DNA of 64,000 nt, taken from positions 556,001-620,000 of the forward strand of contig NC_014221.1 of the NCBI RefSeq assembly GCF_000092425.1, written 5' to 3'. Shown in pieces: positions 9,411 to 17,961 of the stretch (the first letter of the stretch is position 1; every line of letters begins with the position of its first letter). The stretch is from Truepera radiovictrix DSM 17093. Its GTDB lineage: Bacteria > Deinococcota > Deinococci > Deinococcales > Trueperaceae. The position numbers and the translations under genes are program-made. Below the pieces are notes generated by a model. That model saw nothing but the letters and a program-made list of their open reading frames with translations, was not told where the DNA came from and did not search any database.

Positions 9411-11456
9411 ATGAAAAAGCGGCTTTGGTCCTTGCCCCTACTGTTGTTGGTAGGGCTCATGGGTTGCGGTGGTCCAGGGGGCCCTGATCCCAATGTTACC
9501 CCGCCACAGATCACCAGCTTTACCGCGAACCCTTCAGCTATCAGTGCCCCTGGTCAAGCCGTCACGCTGAGTTGGACGGTATCGGGTGCGGTGACGAGCC
9601 TCAATCTCTCTGCGGACAACGGTACGAGCCCCGGCGCCGTTAGCGGCAGCAGTACGGTTGTCTATCCGACCCAGAACACGACCTACACGCTCACCGCGAG
9701 CAACAGTGCCGGCTCCGCTTCCTCGTCGACCAATGTCACAATCGGGGGCAACGTCTCTCCGCCAGGTGGCGAAAACGGCTTACCTCCAACGGGTACCTTT
9801 GGCGTTTCACTCACGCAAAGCGACTTTCAAAACGACGCGGGTAGCAACATCTCGAGTCCAGATGACCCCCGCATCGTCCGCGTACAGCCCGGCGGCACCT
9901 TCTACGCACTCGTCTCCTATAGCGACCCCGGCGGGATTTCGGGCGTAAGCATCCGCATAGCCAACAGCAGCCCACCCGGCCTCGCCGCGCCCCTCGTTCA
10001 AGGCCAAGAGGTCGGTGGCTTTACGTTGGTCGGTGAGGTGGCCGGATGCGACCTCTCGGGTACGCAGACGTCCGTTAACTGCATCTACGAGATTCGCGTC
10101 GGCAACATTCAAAACATCGACCAGCTCCAGGGCTCAGGTAGCGAGTTCGCCTACGTCTTCCGCACGAACGTCACGGACAACGCAGGCAACACCTCTGATG
10201 AGGCCATTCGCGGCTACGTCATCGTAGGTAGCAACACCTCGAACCCGCCCTCGCAGCCTTCGCCCCCTTCACCTCCGTCTCCGCCTTCGCCTCCATCCCC
10301 GCCTTCACCCCCTTCGCCTCCATCTCCGCCTTCGCCGCCCTCACCCCCGTCTCCGCCTTCGCCCCCTTCGCCTCCGTCTCCGCCTTCACCCCCCTCACCT
10401 CCGCCTTCGCCCACGACCTACACGTTGACGGTCAACAAAACGGGTAACGGCAGCGGCACGGTCAAGAGCAACCCCAGTGGCATCGACTGCGGGAGTGACT
10501 GCACGGAGAACTACCAGAGCGGTACACAAGTGACCTTGACCGCCACGGCAGCAAACGGCTCGACCTTTGCGGGTTGGAGCGGTGCGTGTAGTGGTACGGG
10601 TACCTGTCAGGTCACGATGAGCCAGGCTAGAAACGTGACGGCAAAATTTGATGCAGCGTCGCCAACGCCGATGACTTACACACTGACCGTTAACAAGCCC
10701 CAAAACGGTACGGTAACCAGCACACCCCAAGGCATCAACTGCGGGGTTAACGGCAACGATTGTACAGAAGATTATACCAGCGGTACGAAAGTCACGCTGT
10801 CAGCCAACCCTGCTACAGGCTACAAGTTCGACTCTTGGGGCGGCGCTTGCAGTGGATCAACTTGTGAAGTCACGATGAATGCTGCGACAACCGTCTCTGC
10901 CACTTTCAGTGCGGTTCCTCAAGAGCTGAACGCCGAAGCTGGCCCGGCTCGTAGATCAGCTACCGTGGGTGAAACCGTTCAGTTAGACGGAAGTGCGTCG
11001 ACAGGGGCCACCACTTACCTGTGGACCATGGAGAAGCCAACGGGAAGCAACGCAACCATCAGCGGTGTAACACGCGTCAGGGCAAGCTTCGTACCGGATG
11101 TACCTGGTCAATACAAAGTCACTCTAACCGTAGGTAACGGCACCGACACTGACACGGATGAACAAGTTGTGGATGTTACCCTTCCCGCACCTGTAGCGGA
11201 TGCTGGCGACGATAGAGAGGTGAAGGTCAACCAGTCAACCCCGCTTGACGCGACAGATTCCAAAAACGCTGCGAGCTTTAAGTGGGAAGTGACTACAAAG
11301 GCGCCAGGTAGTAGCCCTCAAATTGCCGAGCCAACGAAAGCCAGTACGACCTTTACTGCTGATGTTGTGGGTGAGTACGTGGTGACTCTAACTGTCTTTG
11401 ACAGCGAAGGGAAACAGTCCGACAAAGACACAGTAAAAATTACCGTCATCCCGTAG
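9411..11456 (+). CDS. Repeat-rich surface lipoprotein (Pro-Ser linker, B-repeats, PKD-like)
   Basis: A 681-residue secreted lipoprotein. ATG 9411 has AGGAGG 10 nt upstream and gives a signal ending in the lipobox LMGC (C19). In order: an Ig-like domain (about 30-110), a second beta domain (about 125-275), a PPS tripeptide repeat linker (about 279-333), two copies of an InlB-B-like/bacterial repeat module each with four cysteines (starting TYTLTVNK, about 336-414 and 422-500), and two PKD-like domains (VGETVQLDGSASTGATTYLW; then a second to the end). Such architecture suggests a stalk and adhesin-like role on the cell surface. No catalytic domain is visible. Confidence 0.85.
   Translation: MKKRLWSLPLLLLVGLMGCGGPGGPDPNVTPPQITSFTANPSAISAPGQAVTLSWTVSGAVTSLNLSADNGTSPGAVSGSSTVVYPTQNTTYTLTASNSAGSASSSTNVTIGGNVSPPGGENGLPPTGTFGVSLTQSDFQNDAGSNISSPDDPRIVRVQPGGTFYALVSYSDPGGISGVSIRIANSSPPGLAAPLVQGQEVGGFTLVGEVAGCDLSGTQTSVNCIYEIRVGNIQNIDQLQGSGSEFAYVFRTNVTDNAGNTSDEAIRGYVIVGSNTSNPPSQPSPPSPPSPPSPPSPPSPPSPPSPPSPPSPPSPPSPPSPPSPPSPPSPPPSPTTYTLTVNKTGNGSGTVKSNPSGIDCGSDCTENYQSGTQVTLTATAANGSTFAGWSGACSGTGTCQVTMSQARNVTAKFDAASPTPMTYTLTVNKPQNGTVTSTPQGINCGVNGNDCTEDYTSGTKVTLSANPATGYKFDSWGGACSGSTCEVTMNAATTVSATFSAVPQELNAEAGPARRSATVGETVQLDGSASTGATTYLWTMEKPTGSNATISGVTRVRASFVPDVPGQYKVTLTVGNGTDTDTDEQVVDVTLPAPVADAGDDREVKVNQSTPLDATDSKNAASFKWEVTTKAPGSSPQIAEPTKASTTFTADVVGEYVVTLTVFDSEGKQSDKDTVKITVIP
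10246..10410 (+). repeat. Tandem 9-nt repeats encoding PPS
   Basis: About 14 copies of a degenerate CC-N-CC-N-TC-N unit encode Pro-Pro-Ser. The plus strand is almost all pyrimidine except at third positions. Such arrays expand and contract readily, so linker length may vary among strains. Confidence 0.85.
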
Positions 11457-11474
11457 CGTGTTAATACCTGCATC

Positions 11475-11508
11475 CTCGAGCCCCGTCACCGCGCGGGGCT
11501 CGAGCCCT
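11475..11508 (+). terminator. Terminator hairpin after the repeat lipoprotein
   Basis: A perfect 11-bp stem CTCGAGCCCCG/CGGGGCTCGAG with an 8-nt loop begins 18 bp after the stop, followed by CCCTTT. The T-run is short, so strength is uncertain. Confidence 0.65.
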
Positions 11509-11595
11509 TTGCCGCTTCCCAAGGCCTCGAGCCCGCGGCTGGTAGCGCGCCTTCGTACACTCGAGTAACCGTGCGGGGGCCTCTGCAGGGGCGCC

Positions 11596-11601
11596 TATAA
11601 T
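11596..11601 (+). promoter_or_regulatory. Consensus -10 box of a leaderless promoter (mutase)
   Basis: A perfect TATAAT ends 6 nt before the ATG at 11608. No Shine-Dalgarno sequence fits in the gap, so the transcript is predicted to start at or next to the start codon. No obvious -35 box is seen at 17 bp. Confidence 0.75.
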
Positions 11602-11607
11602 GGCCCC

Positions 11608-13140
11608 ATGACCGTCACCAAAGACACGACGGGGGGGGCCACGGAGGACAAGCTCGGCCGCCCCGGCGCCTATCCCTATACCCGCGGCATCTACCCGGAG
11701 ATGTACGCCAAGGGCCGCCTCTGGACGATGCGTCAGTACGCGGGCTTCGGCTCCGCCGAGGAGTCGAACGCGCGCTACCGCTACCTCTTGAGCCAGGGCA
11801 CCACGGGCCTGTCGGTCGCGTTCGATCTGCCCACGCAGCTCGGCCTCGACCCCGACCACCCGCTCGCGCGCGGTGAGGTCGGTAAGGTGGGCGTCTCGAT
11901 CGCCACTTTGGACGATATGCGGACGCTCTTTCGGGACATCCCCTTGGGCGAGGTCACCACCTCGATGACCATCAACGCCCCCGCGATGATGCTCCTAGCG
12001 CTCTATATCCTGGTGGCCGAGGAGCAGGGCGTGGCCAGCGAGCGCCTCGGCGGCACCGTGCAAAACGACATCTTAAAGGAGTACATCGCGCGCGGCACCT
12101 ATATCTACCCGCCGGAGCCCTCGATGCGGCTGATTACCGACACCTTCGCCTTTTGCGCTAAGAGGGTGCCGAGTTGGAACACCATCTCCATCTCGGGTTA
12201 CCACATCCGCGAGGCGGGCGCTACGGCGGCGCAGGAGATCGCCTTTACCCTCGCCAACGCCAAGGCGTACGTGCGCGCGGCGCTGGAGCGGGGTTTGGCG
12301 CTCGATACCTTCGCCCCACGCCTGTCGTTCTTTTTCGCCTGCCACAACGACATCTTCGAGGAAGTTGCCAAGTTCCGCGCGGCGCGGCGGCTCTGGGCGC
12401 GCGTGATGAAAGGCGAGTTCGGGGCGCAAAACCCCAAGTCGCAGATGCTCCGCTTTCACACCCAAACGGGGGGCAGCACGCTCACCGCGCAGCAGCCCGA
12501 AAACAACATCGTGCGCACCGCCTACCAGGCGCTCGCGGCGGTGCTGGGCGGGACGCAGTCGCTGCACACGAACGCGCTCGACGAGGCGCTCGGGCTGCCG
12601 ACTGACCGTTCGGCGCGCATCGCGCTGCGCACCCAGCAGATTCTCGCGTATGAGTCGGGGGTGACGCGTGAACCCGACCCCTTGGGGGGGAGCTTCTTGG
12701 TCGAGCGGCTGACCGACGAGCTCGAGGCCGAAGCCGAGGCGCTTATAGCGCGCGTTGAAGACCTAGGCGGTTCGGTGCGGGCGATCGAGGCGGGGTTTAT
12801 CCAGGAGGAGATCGAGGAGGCCGCCTTTCGCTTTCAGCGCGAGGTCGAGACCGGCGAGCGCGTCGTCGTGGGCGTCAACCGTTTCCGCTTGGAGCAGGAG
12901 GAGGGGGTGCCCATCCAGCAGCTCTCCGCCGAGACCGAGGGGCGGCGCGTCGAGGAGGTGCGCCGCTACCGCGAGGGGCGCGATGACGCGCGGCTCGAGG
13001 CGGCCCTGCGCGCGCTAGCGGGGGCCGCCGCGGGTGACGAGAACCTCTTTCCCTTCGTGCTCGACGCCTTTCGCGCCAAAGCGACGCTCGGCGAGGTGTG
13101 CGGCGTGCTCCGCCGGGTGTGGGGCGAGTATCGGGGTTAG
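11608..13140 (+). CDS. Methylmalonyl-CoA mutase, catalytic subunit
   Basis: A 510-residue TIM-barrel catalytic subunit of the coenzyme-B12 acyl-CoA mutase family, which interconverts methylmalonyl-CoA and succinyl-CoA. Strong family motifs include [61 protein letters not shown] and [14 protein letters not shown]. There is no C-terminal B12-binding domain, as in split two-subunit mutases, so a separate small subunit should exist elsewhere. RQYAGF and the HTQTGGS region favour methylmalonyl-CoA, but isobutyryl- or ethylmalonyl-type specificity cannot be excluded. Its chaperone gene meaB is in the window but 41 kb away. Its stop overlaps the convergent stop of the next gene by 2 nt. Confidence 0.93.
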   Translation: MTVTKDTTGGATEDKLGRPGAYPYTRGIYPEMYAKGRLWTMRQYAGFGSAEESNARYRYLLSQGTTGLSVAFDLPTQLGLDPDHPLARGEVGKVGVSIATLDDMRTLFRDIPLGEVTTSMTINAPAMMLLALYILVAEEQGVASERLGGTVQNDILKEYIARGTYIYPPEPSMRLITDTFAFCAKRVPSWNTISISGYHIREAGATAAQEIAFTLANAKAYVRAALERGLALDTFAPRLSFFFACHNDIFEEVAKFRAARRLWARVMKGEFGAQNPKSQMLRFHTQTGGSTLTAQQPENNIVRTAYQALAAVLGGTQSLHTNALDEALGLPTDRSARIALRTQQILAYESGVTREPDPLGGSFLVERLTDELEAEAEALIARVEDLGGSVRAIEAGFIQEEIEEAAFRFQREVETGERVVVGVNRFRLEQEEGVPIQQLSAETEGRRVEEVRRYREGRDDARLEAALRALAGAAAGDENLFPFVLDAFRAKATLGEVCGVLRRVWGEYRG

Positions 13141-14174
13141 GCGTTCGCGCTGGGCTCGGGGACCTGAGGCGCCGGATAGACCCGCACGGGGCGCCGCTCG
13201 CTGGCGCGCACGAGCTTGACGATGGTTTCGGTAGTGGCCTCTAGGTAGGAGCGGCCGTCGGGCAGGTAGCTCTGAAGGTCGAGGTAGCCCCCCGGCCCGG
13301 TGTGGTCCATGGGGCCCATCGGGATGAGCTCGATGATCCCCCGCGCTTTGGCGCTGTTCCACGGCGAGGGGATAAAGGGCCAGCGCCCCGGGAAGAAGAT
13401 GTTGCCGAGGCGTTGCACGTTGTCGCGCGTCCCGTAGAGGTGATAGAGCCGCTCCAGGCTCAGCAGGCCGGGGTCGGCGCTCATCACGCCGCCCAGCGAG
13501 ATGACCGACACGGGCGCCCCCGTGATTTTCTTGAGGTGCGGCGCGGCGCCGACGGCGATCTGACCACCCCCCGAGTAGCCGATGAGGATCACCGGCGTGT
13601 CGGTGCCGTGAGCGCCGGCGCGGTAGCCGTGCCGCCGAAGGCCCCCCAGGATCATCTGCGCCGAACCCTGGTTGTACATGGGGCCGTAGCGGCTGTCGGC
13701 GGAGACGGCGACCTGCCAGAGGTTGCGGAGGTTGATGAGAAACCCCGCCAACCCGGGGCCGCTCAGTTTGCGCCGCAGCGCCCAGCGCCAGAAGCGGGCG
13801 AAGACCCTCGAGCCGGTCAGCGGTTGCGCGGTGACCGAGTAGGGGAAGAGGTCGTCGACCAGCGCCACTTCCGGCAGCGCCCGTTTGAGCCGCGCCAAAA
13901 AGGCGATCTCGCGCTCGGCGAAAGCTTCGCCGGAGACGCTGTTGATCCCCGACAAGAAGACGACGTAGTGCGAGCGGGGGGCGCCGTCGGGCGTCGGGGG
14001 GAGGTCGGGAGCGTGCGCCGCGGCGTCGCTGACGTTGAGCCCCACCTCCGTTTCGTCCGCTTCGCGGCCGTACCACCCCGCCCACCAGCCGAGCGCCTCG
14101 AAGGGGGAGAGCACGCCGGCGAAGAGAAAGACCACCGCGGCGAGCGCCAGGAAAAGGAGCAGCTCGGGGATCAC
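13137..14174 (-). CDS. Membrane-anchored alpha/beta-hydrolase-like protein
   Basis: A 345-residue protein starting at GTG 14174, which overlaps the stop of the upstream membrane-protein gene (GTGA). The longer open frame to 14840 is rejected because it lies in another frame over that gene. An N-terminal hydrophobic helix ([18 protein letters not shown]) is followed by a hydrolase-like domain: [10 protein letters not shown], a nucleophile-elbow motif [11 protein letters not shown] and a late [11 protein letters not shown] that could hold the histidine. The two genes read as a small operon. The substrate is unknown; lipase-like activity is inferred from the elbow alone. Confidence 0.8.
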   Translation of the reverse strand: MIPELLLFLALAAVVFLFAGVLSPFEALGWWAGWYGREADETEVGLNVSDAAAHAPDLPPTPDGAPRSHYVVFLSGINSVSGEAFAEREIAFLARLKRALPEVALVDDLFPYSVTAQPLTGSRVFARFWRWALRRKLSGPGLAGFLINLRNLWQVAVSADSRYGPMYNQGSAQMILGGLRRHGYRAGAHGTDTPVILIGYSGGGQIAVGAAPHLKKITGAPVSVISLGGVMSADPGLLSLERLYHLYGTRDNVQRLGNIFFPGRWPFIPSPWNSAKARGIIELIPMGPMDHTGPGGYLDLQSYLPDGRSYLEATTETIVKLVRASERRPVRVYPAPQVPEPSANA

Positions 14175-14872
14175 AGCCGCCTCTTGCGGCGCCGCGGCGC
14201 GCGAGCAGCCCGCGAGCGGGTGCTGTAGGGGTTTTGCGGCAGCTCGAAGAGCTCCCGAAGCTCGCGCTTGGAGGTCGCTAACGGCGCCCCCGCGATGCGC
14301 CGCCGCAAGAGGCGCGCCCCCGCGATGATGGGGCGACCGACGGTGCGCTGCACGACCTGCAGCAGCAGCCAGCCGAGGGCCGTGCACGCAAACGCCTGCG
14401 CGAGGGTGAGATCCAGCGCCCCCCGCACCGCCTCGAGGATGGCCAGCAGGCTCCACACCCCTAGCGACAACCCGATGGGGTTGCCGAAGTAGGGGGTGAG
14501 GACGAAAAACGAGAAGAGGTAGGGGGCGTAGCCCAAACCGACGGTGCGCAGGATCGTTTCGAAGGCCACGCTGCGCCCGAAGACCTGCGTACCGACGAGC
14601 CAGATGCTCGCGCTCAGGAAGAGAAACGAAAACCCGTAGAGGCTGGCTGACAGGAGGAGCGAAGCGACGAAGCGGCGGGGTTTGACCCGCGCGGCAAAGA
14701 GCACCACGCACTGCCCGAGCGCCTCGGAGAGCCCCGCGAGGAGCACGACGGTCAGCGCCACGCGCAGCCCATGGGGCGAGGTTTGAACGGCGACGAAGAT
14801 GCGTTCGTCCAAACTCAGGGCGCGCCCGACGGTGTCCCAAAAGGTGGGGGCGTCGGCTAGGGTGAGCCTCAC
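14171..14872 (-). CDS. Polytopic membrane protein of unknown function
   Basis: A 233-residue protein with about five hydrophobic helices and an Arg-rich C-terminus ([14 protein letters not shown]). The GTG start at 14872 has TAGAGT six nt upstream, matching the leaderless promoter pattern. It is co-transcribed with the downstream hydrolase-like gene through a 4-nt overlap, suggesting a joint role at the membrane. I do not recognise a family. Confidence 0.8.
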   Translation of the reverse strand: MRLTLADAPTFWDTVGRALSLDERIFVAVQTSPHGLRVALTVVLLAGLSEALGQCVVLFAARVKPRRFVASLLLSASLYGFSFLFLSASIWLVGTQVFGRSVAFETILRTVGLGYAPYLFSFFVLTPYFGNPIGLSLGVWSLLAILEAVRGALDLTLAQAFACTALGWLLLQVVQRTVGRPIIAGARLLRRRIAGAPLATSKRELRELFELPQNPYSTRSRAARAPRRRKRRL

Positions 14873-15112
14873 CCCTCTACTCTAAACCAACCGCCTCGTG
14901 CCTAGCCTGGTCGCTGCAGGTTGGGGGCGCTCGCAGCAACGCTCCGCGTGGTGAAGCTTCTTACACAGCTCTACGGGGCCTTTCTTTTACGCTGGTACGG
15001 CACGCCCAGGATGAGCGGGTGTGAGGGTGGGTGGCGCGCCCTTGGGGGGCGCTTGGCCCACCCCACCCGCAGCGAGGGGCGGTGAGAGCGGACGTAAGGG
15101 GGGTGTAGCGCG

Positions 15113-16222
15113 GTGGAGGTGCGGGTAGAGCGGAATGCGTGGGATGCGCACGGGGGCACGGTAAGGCTGTGCCTGTTGGGGGCGCCCAGGTTGCGCTGCG
15201 GCGCCGAGACGTGCGATCTCGACGCCTCTCGGCCCTCGTTGCTGCTCTTTTACCTCGCGCTGCAGCCTGGTTGGCTCCGCCGCGACGAGCTTGCCTTTTT
15301 TCTGCGCCCCGACGTCGACCGCGAGACGGGGTTGCAGTACCTGCGCAAGCTGCTAAGTAGCGCGCGCCGCCTGCCTTGGGCGGTGGGGCTCGACGTCGAG
15401 GCCGAACGGGTGCGGTGGCGCGTCGACACGGACGTCGCGCGCTTTTGGCGGGCGCACGGTGAGGGGCGCTGGTTCGAGGCGCTCGAGCTCTACCGCGGCC
15501 CGCTGCTGCAGGGGATCGAGACCCCCTTCTCCCCCGGTTTGGAGACCTGGTTGGAGAGCGAGCGCGAGGCGCTCGAACACGCTTGGGCGGGGGCGACCTT
15601 GCACTACGCCGCCGATCAGGAGGCCTCGGGGCACTACCGCGAGGCGGCGGCGGCGGCGCGCAGGCTCCTCGAGCGCGACCCCTTTAACGAGGACGCGCTC
15701 GGGAGCTTTGTGCGTAACGCCTACCTGATGGGGCAGCGCGAGGTGGCGTTAAGGGCGGCGCAAGCATTTGAGGAGCGCTTGACGCGCGAGTTCGGCCTCG
15801 CTTTGACGCCGACGCTCAGGACGCTCGTCGACGACGTCCGCGCGGGCCGACCCCTGCAGCAGCGGGCAGCGGCGCCGCGCTACGGGCGCCGCCGCAGCGA
15901 CCGCACCGGCGTGGAGCGCTCGAAGCAGGCGCTCCTCGGTGAGCTCGTGCAGCTGCTCGCGACGCCCGATTCGCGCCTTTTGTCGATCAGTAGCCCCGAG
16001 CGCGGGGGGGTCACGCTGCTCCTGGCCAAGCGGGTGCCGGACACGCAGGTGGCGCTGCTGGCGGTGCTCGACCTGGCGGCCAAGCTGCTCGCCGAGGGGC
16101 GCCGCGCGCGCGCGCTAGGGCTCCTGCTGATCGTCCTAGACCATCCGTCGTGCAGCGCTGCTCTGCGCGAGCAGGTGCAGGCGCTCTGGCCGGGGCTCGA
16201 GGCGCAGCTGCGACCCAACTAG
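15113..16222 (+). CDS. BTAD/SARP-type transcriptional activator, shortened
   Basis: A 369-residue regulator. Residues about 15-110 look like the winged-helix DNA-binding domain (VRLCLLGAPRLRCG), and residues 110-250 the helical bacterial transcriptional activation domain (FWRAHGEGRWFEALELYRGPLL, ERDPFNEDALGSFVRNAYLMGQ, FGLALTPTLRTLVDDV). AfsR-like relatives usually continue with an NB-ARC ATPase and TPRs. Here the trace LLSISSPERGGVTLLLAK resembles a decayed P-loop, and the last 60 residues (EGRRARALGLLLIVLDHPS) resemble the extreme C-terminus of such proteins. It looks like a large in-frame internal deletion. The GTG start is uncertain. Confidence 0.8.
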   Translation: MEVRVERNAWDAHGGTVRLCLLGAPRLRCGAETCDLDASRPSLLLFYLALQPGWLRRDELAFFLRPDVDRETGLQYLRKLLSSARRLPWAVGLDVEAERVRWRVDTDVARFWRAHGEGRWFEALELYRGPLLQGIETPFSPGLETWLESEREALEHAWAGATLHYAADQEASGHYREAAAAARRLLERDPFNEDALGSFVRNAYLMGQREVALRAAQAFEERLTREFGLALTPTLRTLVDDVRAGRPLQQRAAAPRYGRRRSDRTGVERSKQALLGELVQLLATPDSRLLSISSPERGGVTLLLAKRVPDTQVALLAVLDLAAKLLAEGRRARALGLLLIVLDHPSCSAALREQVQALWPGLEAQLRPN

Positions 16223-16339
16223 GCCATCCCGGTCGATAGCTCAACCCGAGCGGCTTGCGCAGCGCGAGGGCGCGCAAAGCGGGGGTGTCTTTCGGCCATC
16301 GTGAACAGGGTCGGCGCTGTTTGTTAACCCCAGAGTCAA

Positions 16340-16370
16340 CCCTCGGCGGGTGTTTCGCGCCGAGGGTTTT
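16340..16370 (+). terminator. Intrinsic terminator after the BTAD regulator
   Basis: A perfect 9-bp stem CCCTCGGCG/CGCCGAGGG with a 9-nt loop is followed by TTTTGCG. It is about 118 bp downstream of the stop codon. Confidence 0.8.
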
Positions 16371-16484
16371 GCGAGCTGGGCGCGTCAACGACAACGTTCC
16401 CCATCCGGAAAGCCGTTGTTGAGAGGGTCCTAGCGTGCCTTTAAGCGCGTGGGGGCGCGTCACGCCACCGTCACACCCACCCCC

Positions 16485-16490
16485 TAGGCT
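16485..16490 (+). promoter_or_regulatory. Leaderless -10 box of the 68-residue gene
   Basis: TAGGCT is followed by 6 nt and then ATG 16497, the arrangement seen before many clear genes in this window. It supports this small frame as a real gene. Confidence 0.55.
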
Positions 16491-16496
16491 AGAAGC

Positions 16497-16703
16497 ATGC
16501 CCCACGCCGACCCCCTCGCGAGCTTTCTCGTCCGCGTCGTGCACGGTCCCAACGAGCTGCGCATCACCGTCCAAAATCTGCAGACCAAAAAACTGTTCGA
16601 GCTCTCCTCCTGGCACGACCTCGTGTGGGTGCTGCAGCAGCCACCCCTCGACGCGCCCGCAGCAGACACACCCGCCGACGCACCCGCGCGGAAGCGGAGG
16701 TGA
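16497..16703 (+). CDS. Small conserved-looking protein, 68 residues
   Basis: The protein (SFLVRVVHGPNELRIT, then VQNLQTKKLFELSSWHDLV) resembles a widespread small family with a pattern of SFLxRVW, VQHxQSGxxxYF and L(E/D)L near the end; that likeness is from memory. The Pro/Ala-rich tail is probably disordered. Support for coding comes from the TAGGCT box 6 nt before the ATG and the preceding terminator, which isolates it as its own transcription unit. Function is unknown. Confidence 0.6.
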   Translation: MPHADPLASFLVRVVHGPNELRITVQNLQTKKLFELSSWHDLVWVLQQPPLDAPAADTPADAPARKRR

Positions 16704-17035
16704 CGCGGTGTCGGCGCTTCGGGCGGGCTCCGTGTTGGGCGGCCTCCGTGCGGGCGACGTTGGCGCCACCGGGGTCACGGGTGGCGCTCCGCCCCTGACG
16801 GCGTCACGGCGGCGTCACGCTGCGCTGCCACAATACCCGCAGATAGGGCCGGAACGGACACGTAAGGCCGGGGGTGTCGGTCGCCCGTCCTATCGTCTTC
16901 ACCGTAGCCCAACACCCGTGGTGCAACACCCGGGGCGAGCCTACCGGCGACTGATGGCGTAAGGTTCCCCTCAGGCACCTTCGCGCTGCTGGTTCCGGAC
17001 ACGTCTCGCACTCACTCCCGTTTAGGAGACCTCCT
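16704..17035. other. Non-coding gap before the glycan locus
   Basis: About 330 bp with no convincing gene. A short direct repeat CAACACCCG occurs twice near 16908-16933. AGGAG at about 17021-17026 is the ribosome-binding site of the next gene. No clear promoter is seen. Confidence 0.4.
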
Positions 17036-17899
17036 GTGAACGCTGCCTCCTCGAGCCGCCCCCAACGTCCCCGCGTTAGCGTCATCGTCCCCACGCTGAA
17101 CGAGGCCCAGAACTTGCCGCTCGTGCTCCCCCGCATCCCCGGTTGGGTCGATGAGATCATCGTGGTCGACGGTCGCTCGACCGACGACACGGTCGCCGTC
17201 GCCCAGGCGCTCGCGGCTTCGCTCAAACCGGCGCTGCGGGTGGTGCTAGAGTCCCGGCGCGGCAAAGGGGCGGCGCTCCGCGCGGGGTTCGCGGCCGCCA
17301 AGGGCGACATCCTCGTGATGATGGACGCCGACGGTTCGACCGAACCCGAGGAGATCGGCCTCTTCGTCCGCTACCTCATCGACGGGGCCGACTTCGTCAA
17401 AGGCTCGCGCTTTATGCAAGGGGCCGGCACCGCCGACATCTCGCCCCTGCGCTCGCTCGGCAACGGCGTCTTTACGCTCATGGTGAGGGCGCTTTTCGGG
17501 GGGCGCTTTACCGACCTCTGCTACGGTTTCGCCGCCTTCTGGGCCGACGTGGTGCCGCTGTTGGCGCTCGACGGCGACGGGTTCGAGATCGAGACGATGC
17601 TCAACATCCGGGCGCTGCGGGTCGGGTGCCGCATCGTCGAGCTGCCGAGCTTCGAGGCCGAACGCATCCACGGGGTGAGCAACCTGCGCACTTTTCCCGA
17701 CGGGTTTCGCGTGCTGCGTACGATTTTGCGGGAGCGCCTGAGGGGCAAACCGCTTCAGCGCTTGCGCACCGACCCCGCCGGAGCGACCTACCGCGGCCGC
17801 GGCGTGGTCCTCGAGGCTCATCCCGAAACGGCCGGGGCGAACGGCGAGCCGCGTCACCCGGTCGAGGCGCCCTTGGTGCGGGCCGCGAAGAGCTCGTAA
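17036..17899 (+). CDS. Family 2 glycosyltransferase (dolichol-phosphate-mannose-synthase-like)
   Basis: A 287-residue GT-A enzyme. VSVIVPTLNEAQNLP opens the Rossmann-like fold, EIIVVDGRSTDDT binds the nucleotide sugar, and MMDADGSTEP carries the DxD metal site. GSRFMQGAGTADI and LCYGFAAFWADVV fit the polyprenyl-phosphate sugar transferase branch. GTG 17036 is preceded by an AGGAG site. It is the first gene of the surface-glycan locus and probably acts at the cytoplasmic face of the membrane; donor and acceptor are unknown. Confidence 0.9.
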   Translation: MNAASSSRPQRPRVSVIVPTLNEAQNLPLVLPRIPGWVDEIIVVDGRSTDDTVAVAQALAASLKPALRVVLESRRGKGAALRAGFAAAKGDILVMMDADGSTEPEEIGLFVRYLIDGADFVKGSRFMQGAGTADISPLRSLGNGVFTLMVRALFGGRFTDLCYGFAAFWADVVPLLALDGDGFEIETMLNIRALRVGCRIVELPSFEAERIHGVSNLRTFPDGFRVLRTILRERLRGKPLQRLRTDPAGATYRGRGVVLEAHPETAGANGEPRHPVEAPLVRAAKSS

Positions 17900-17961
17900 A
17901 CCGCGGCTCGCGTACCGCTGCCCTCTTCCCTACGCGTCTTCATCCCTGGACGGTGCACAGC

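Noticed and set aside
10246-10410. CRISPR-like array
   Set aside because: The repeats are 9-nt coding units without spacers, and no cas genes are present anywhere in the window.
10214-10414. Gly-rich minus-strand frame opposite the PPS repeat
   Set aside because: It is only the complement of the CC-N repeats, giving GEGGEGG; no start signal.
13137-14840. A 567-codon minus-strand frame beginning at 14840
   Set aside because: Its first 220 codons lie out of frame over a clear membrane-protein gene and look Arg/Ala-rich and random; the real start is GTG 14174, overlapping that gene's stop.
17626-17961. N-terminal extension of the two-domain glycosyltransferase
   Set aside because: It overlaps the preceding glycosyltransferase gene in another frame and has shadow-like composition; ATG 17962 starts just before the first GT2 motif.
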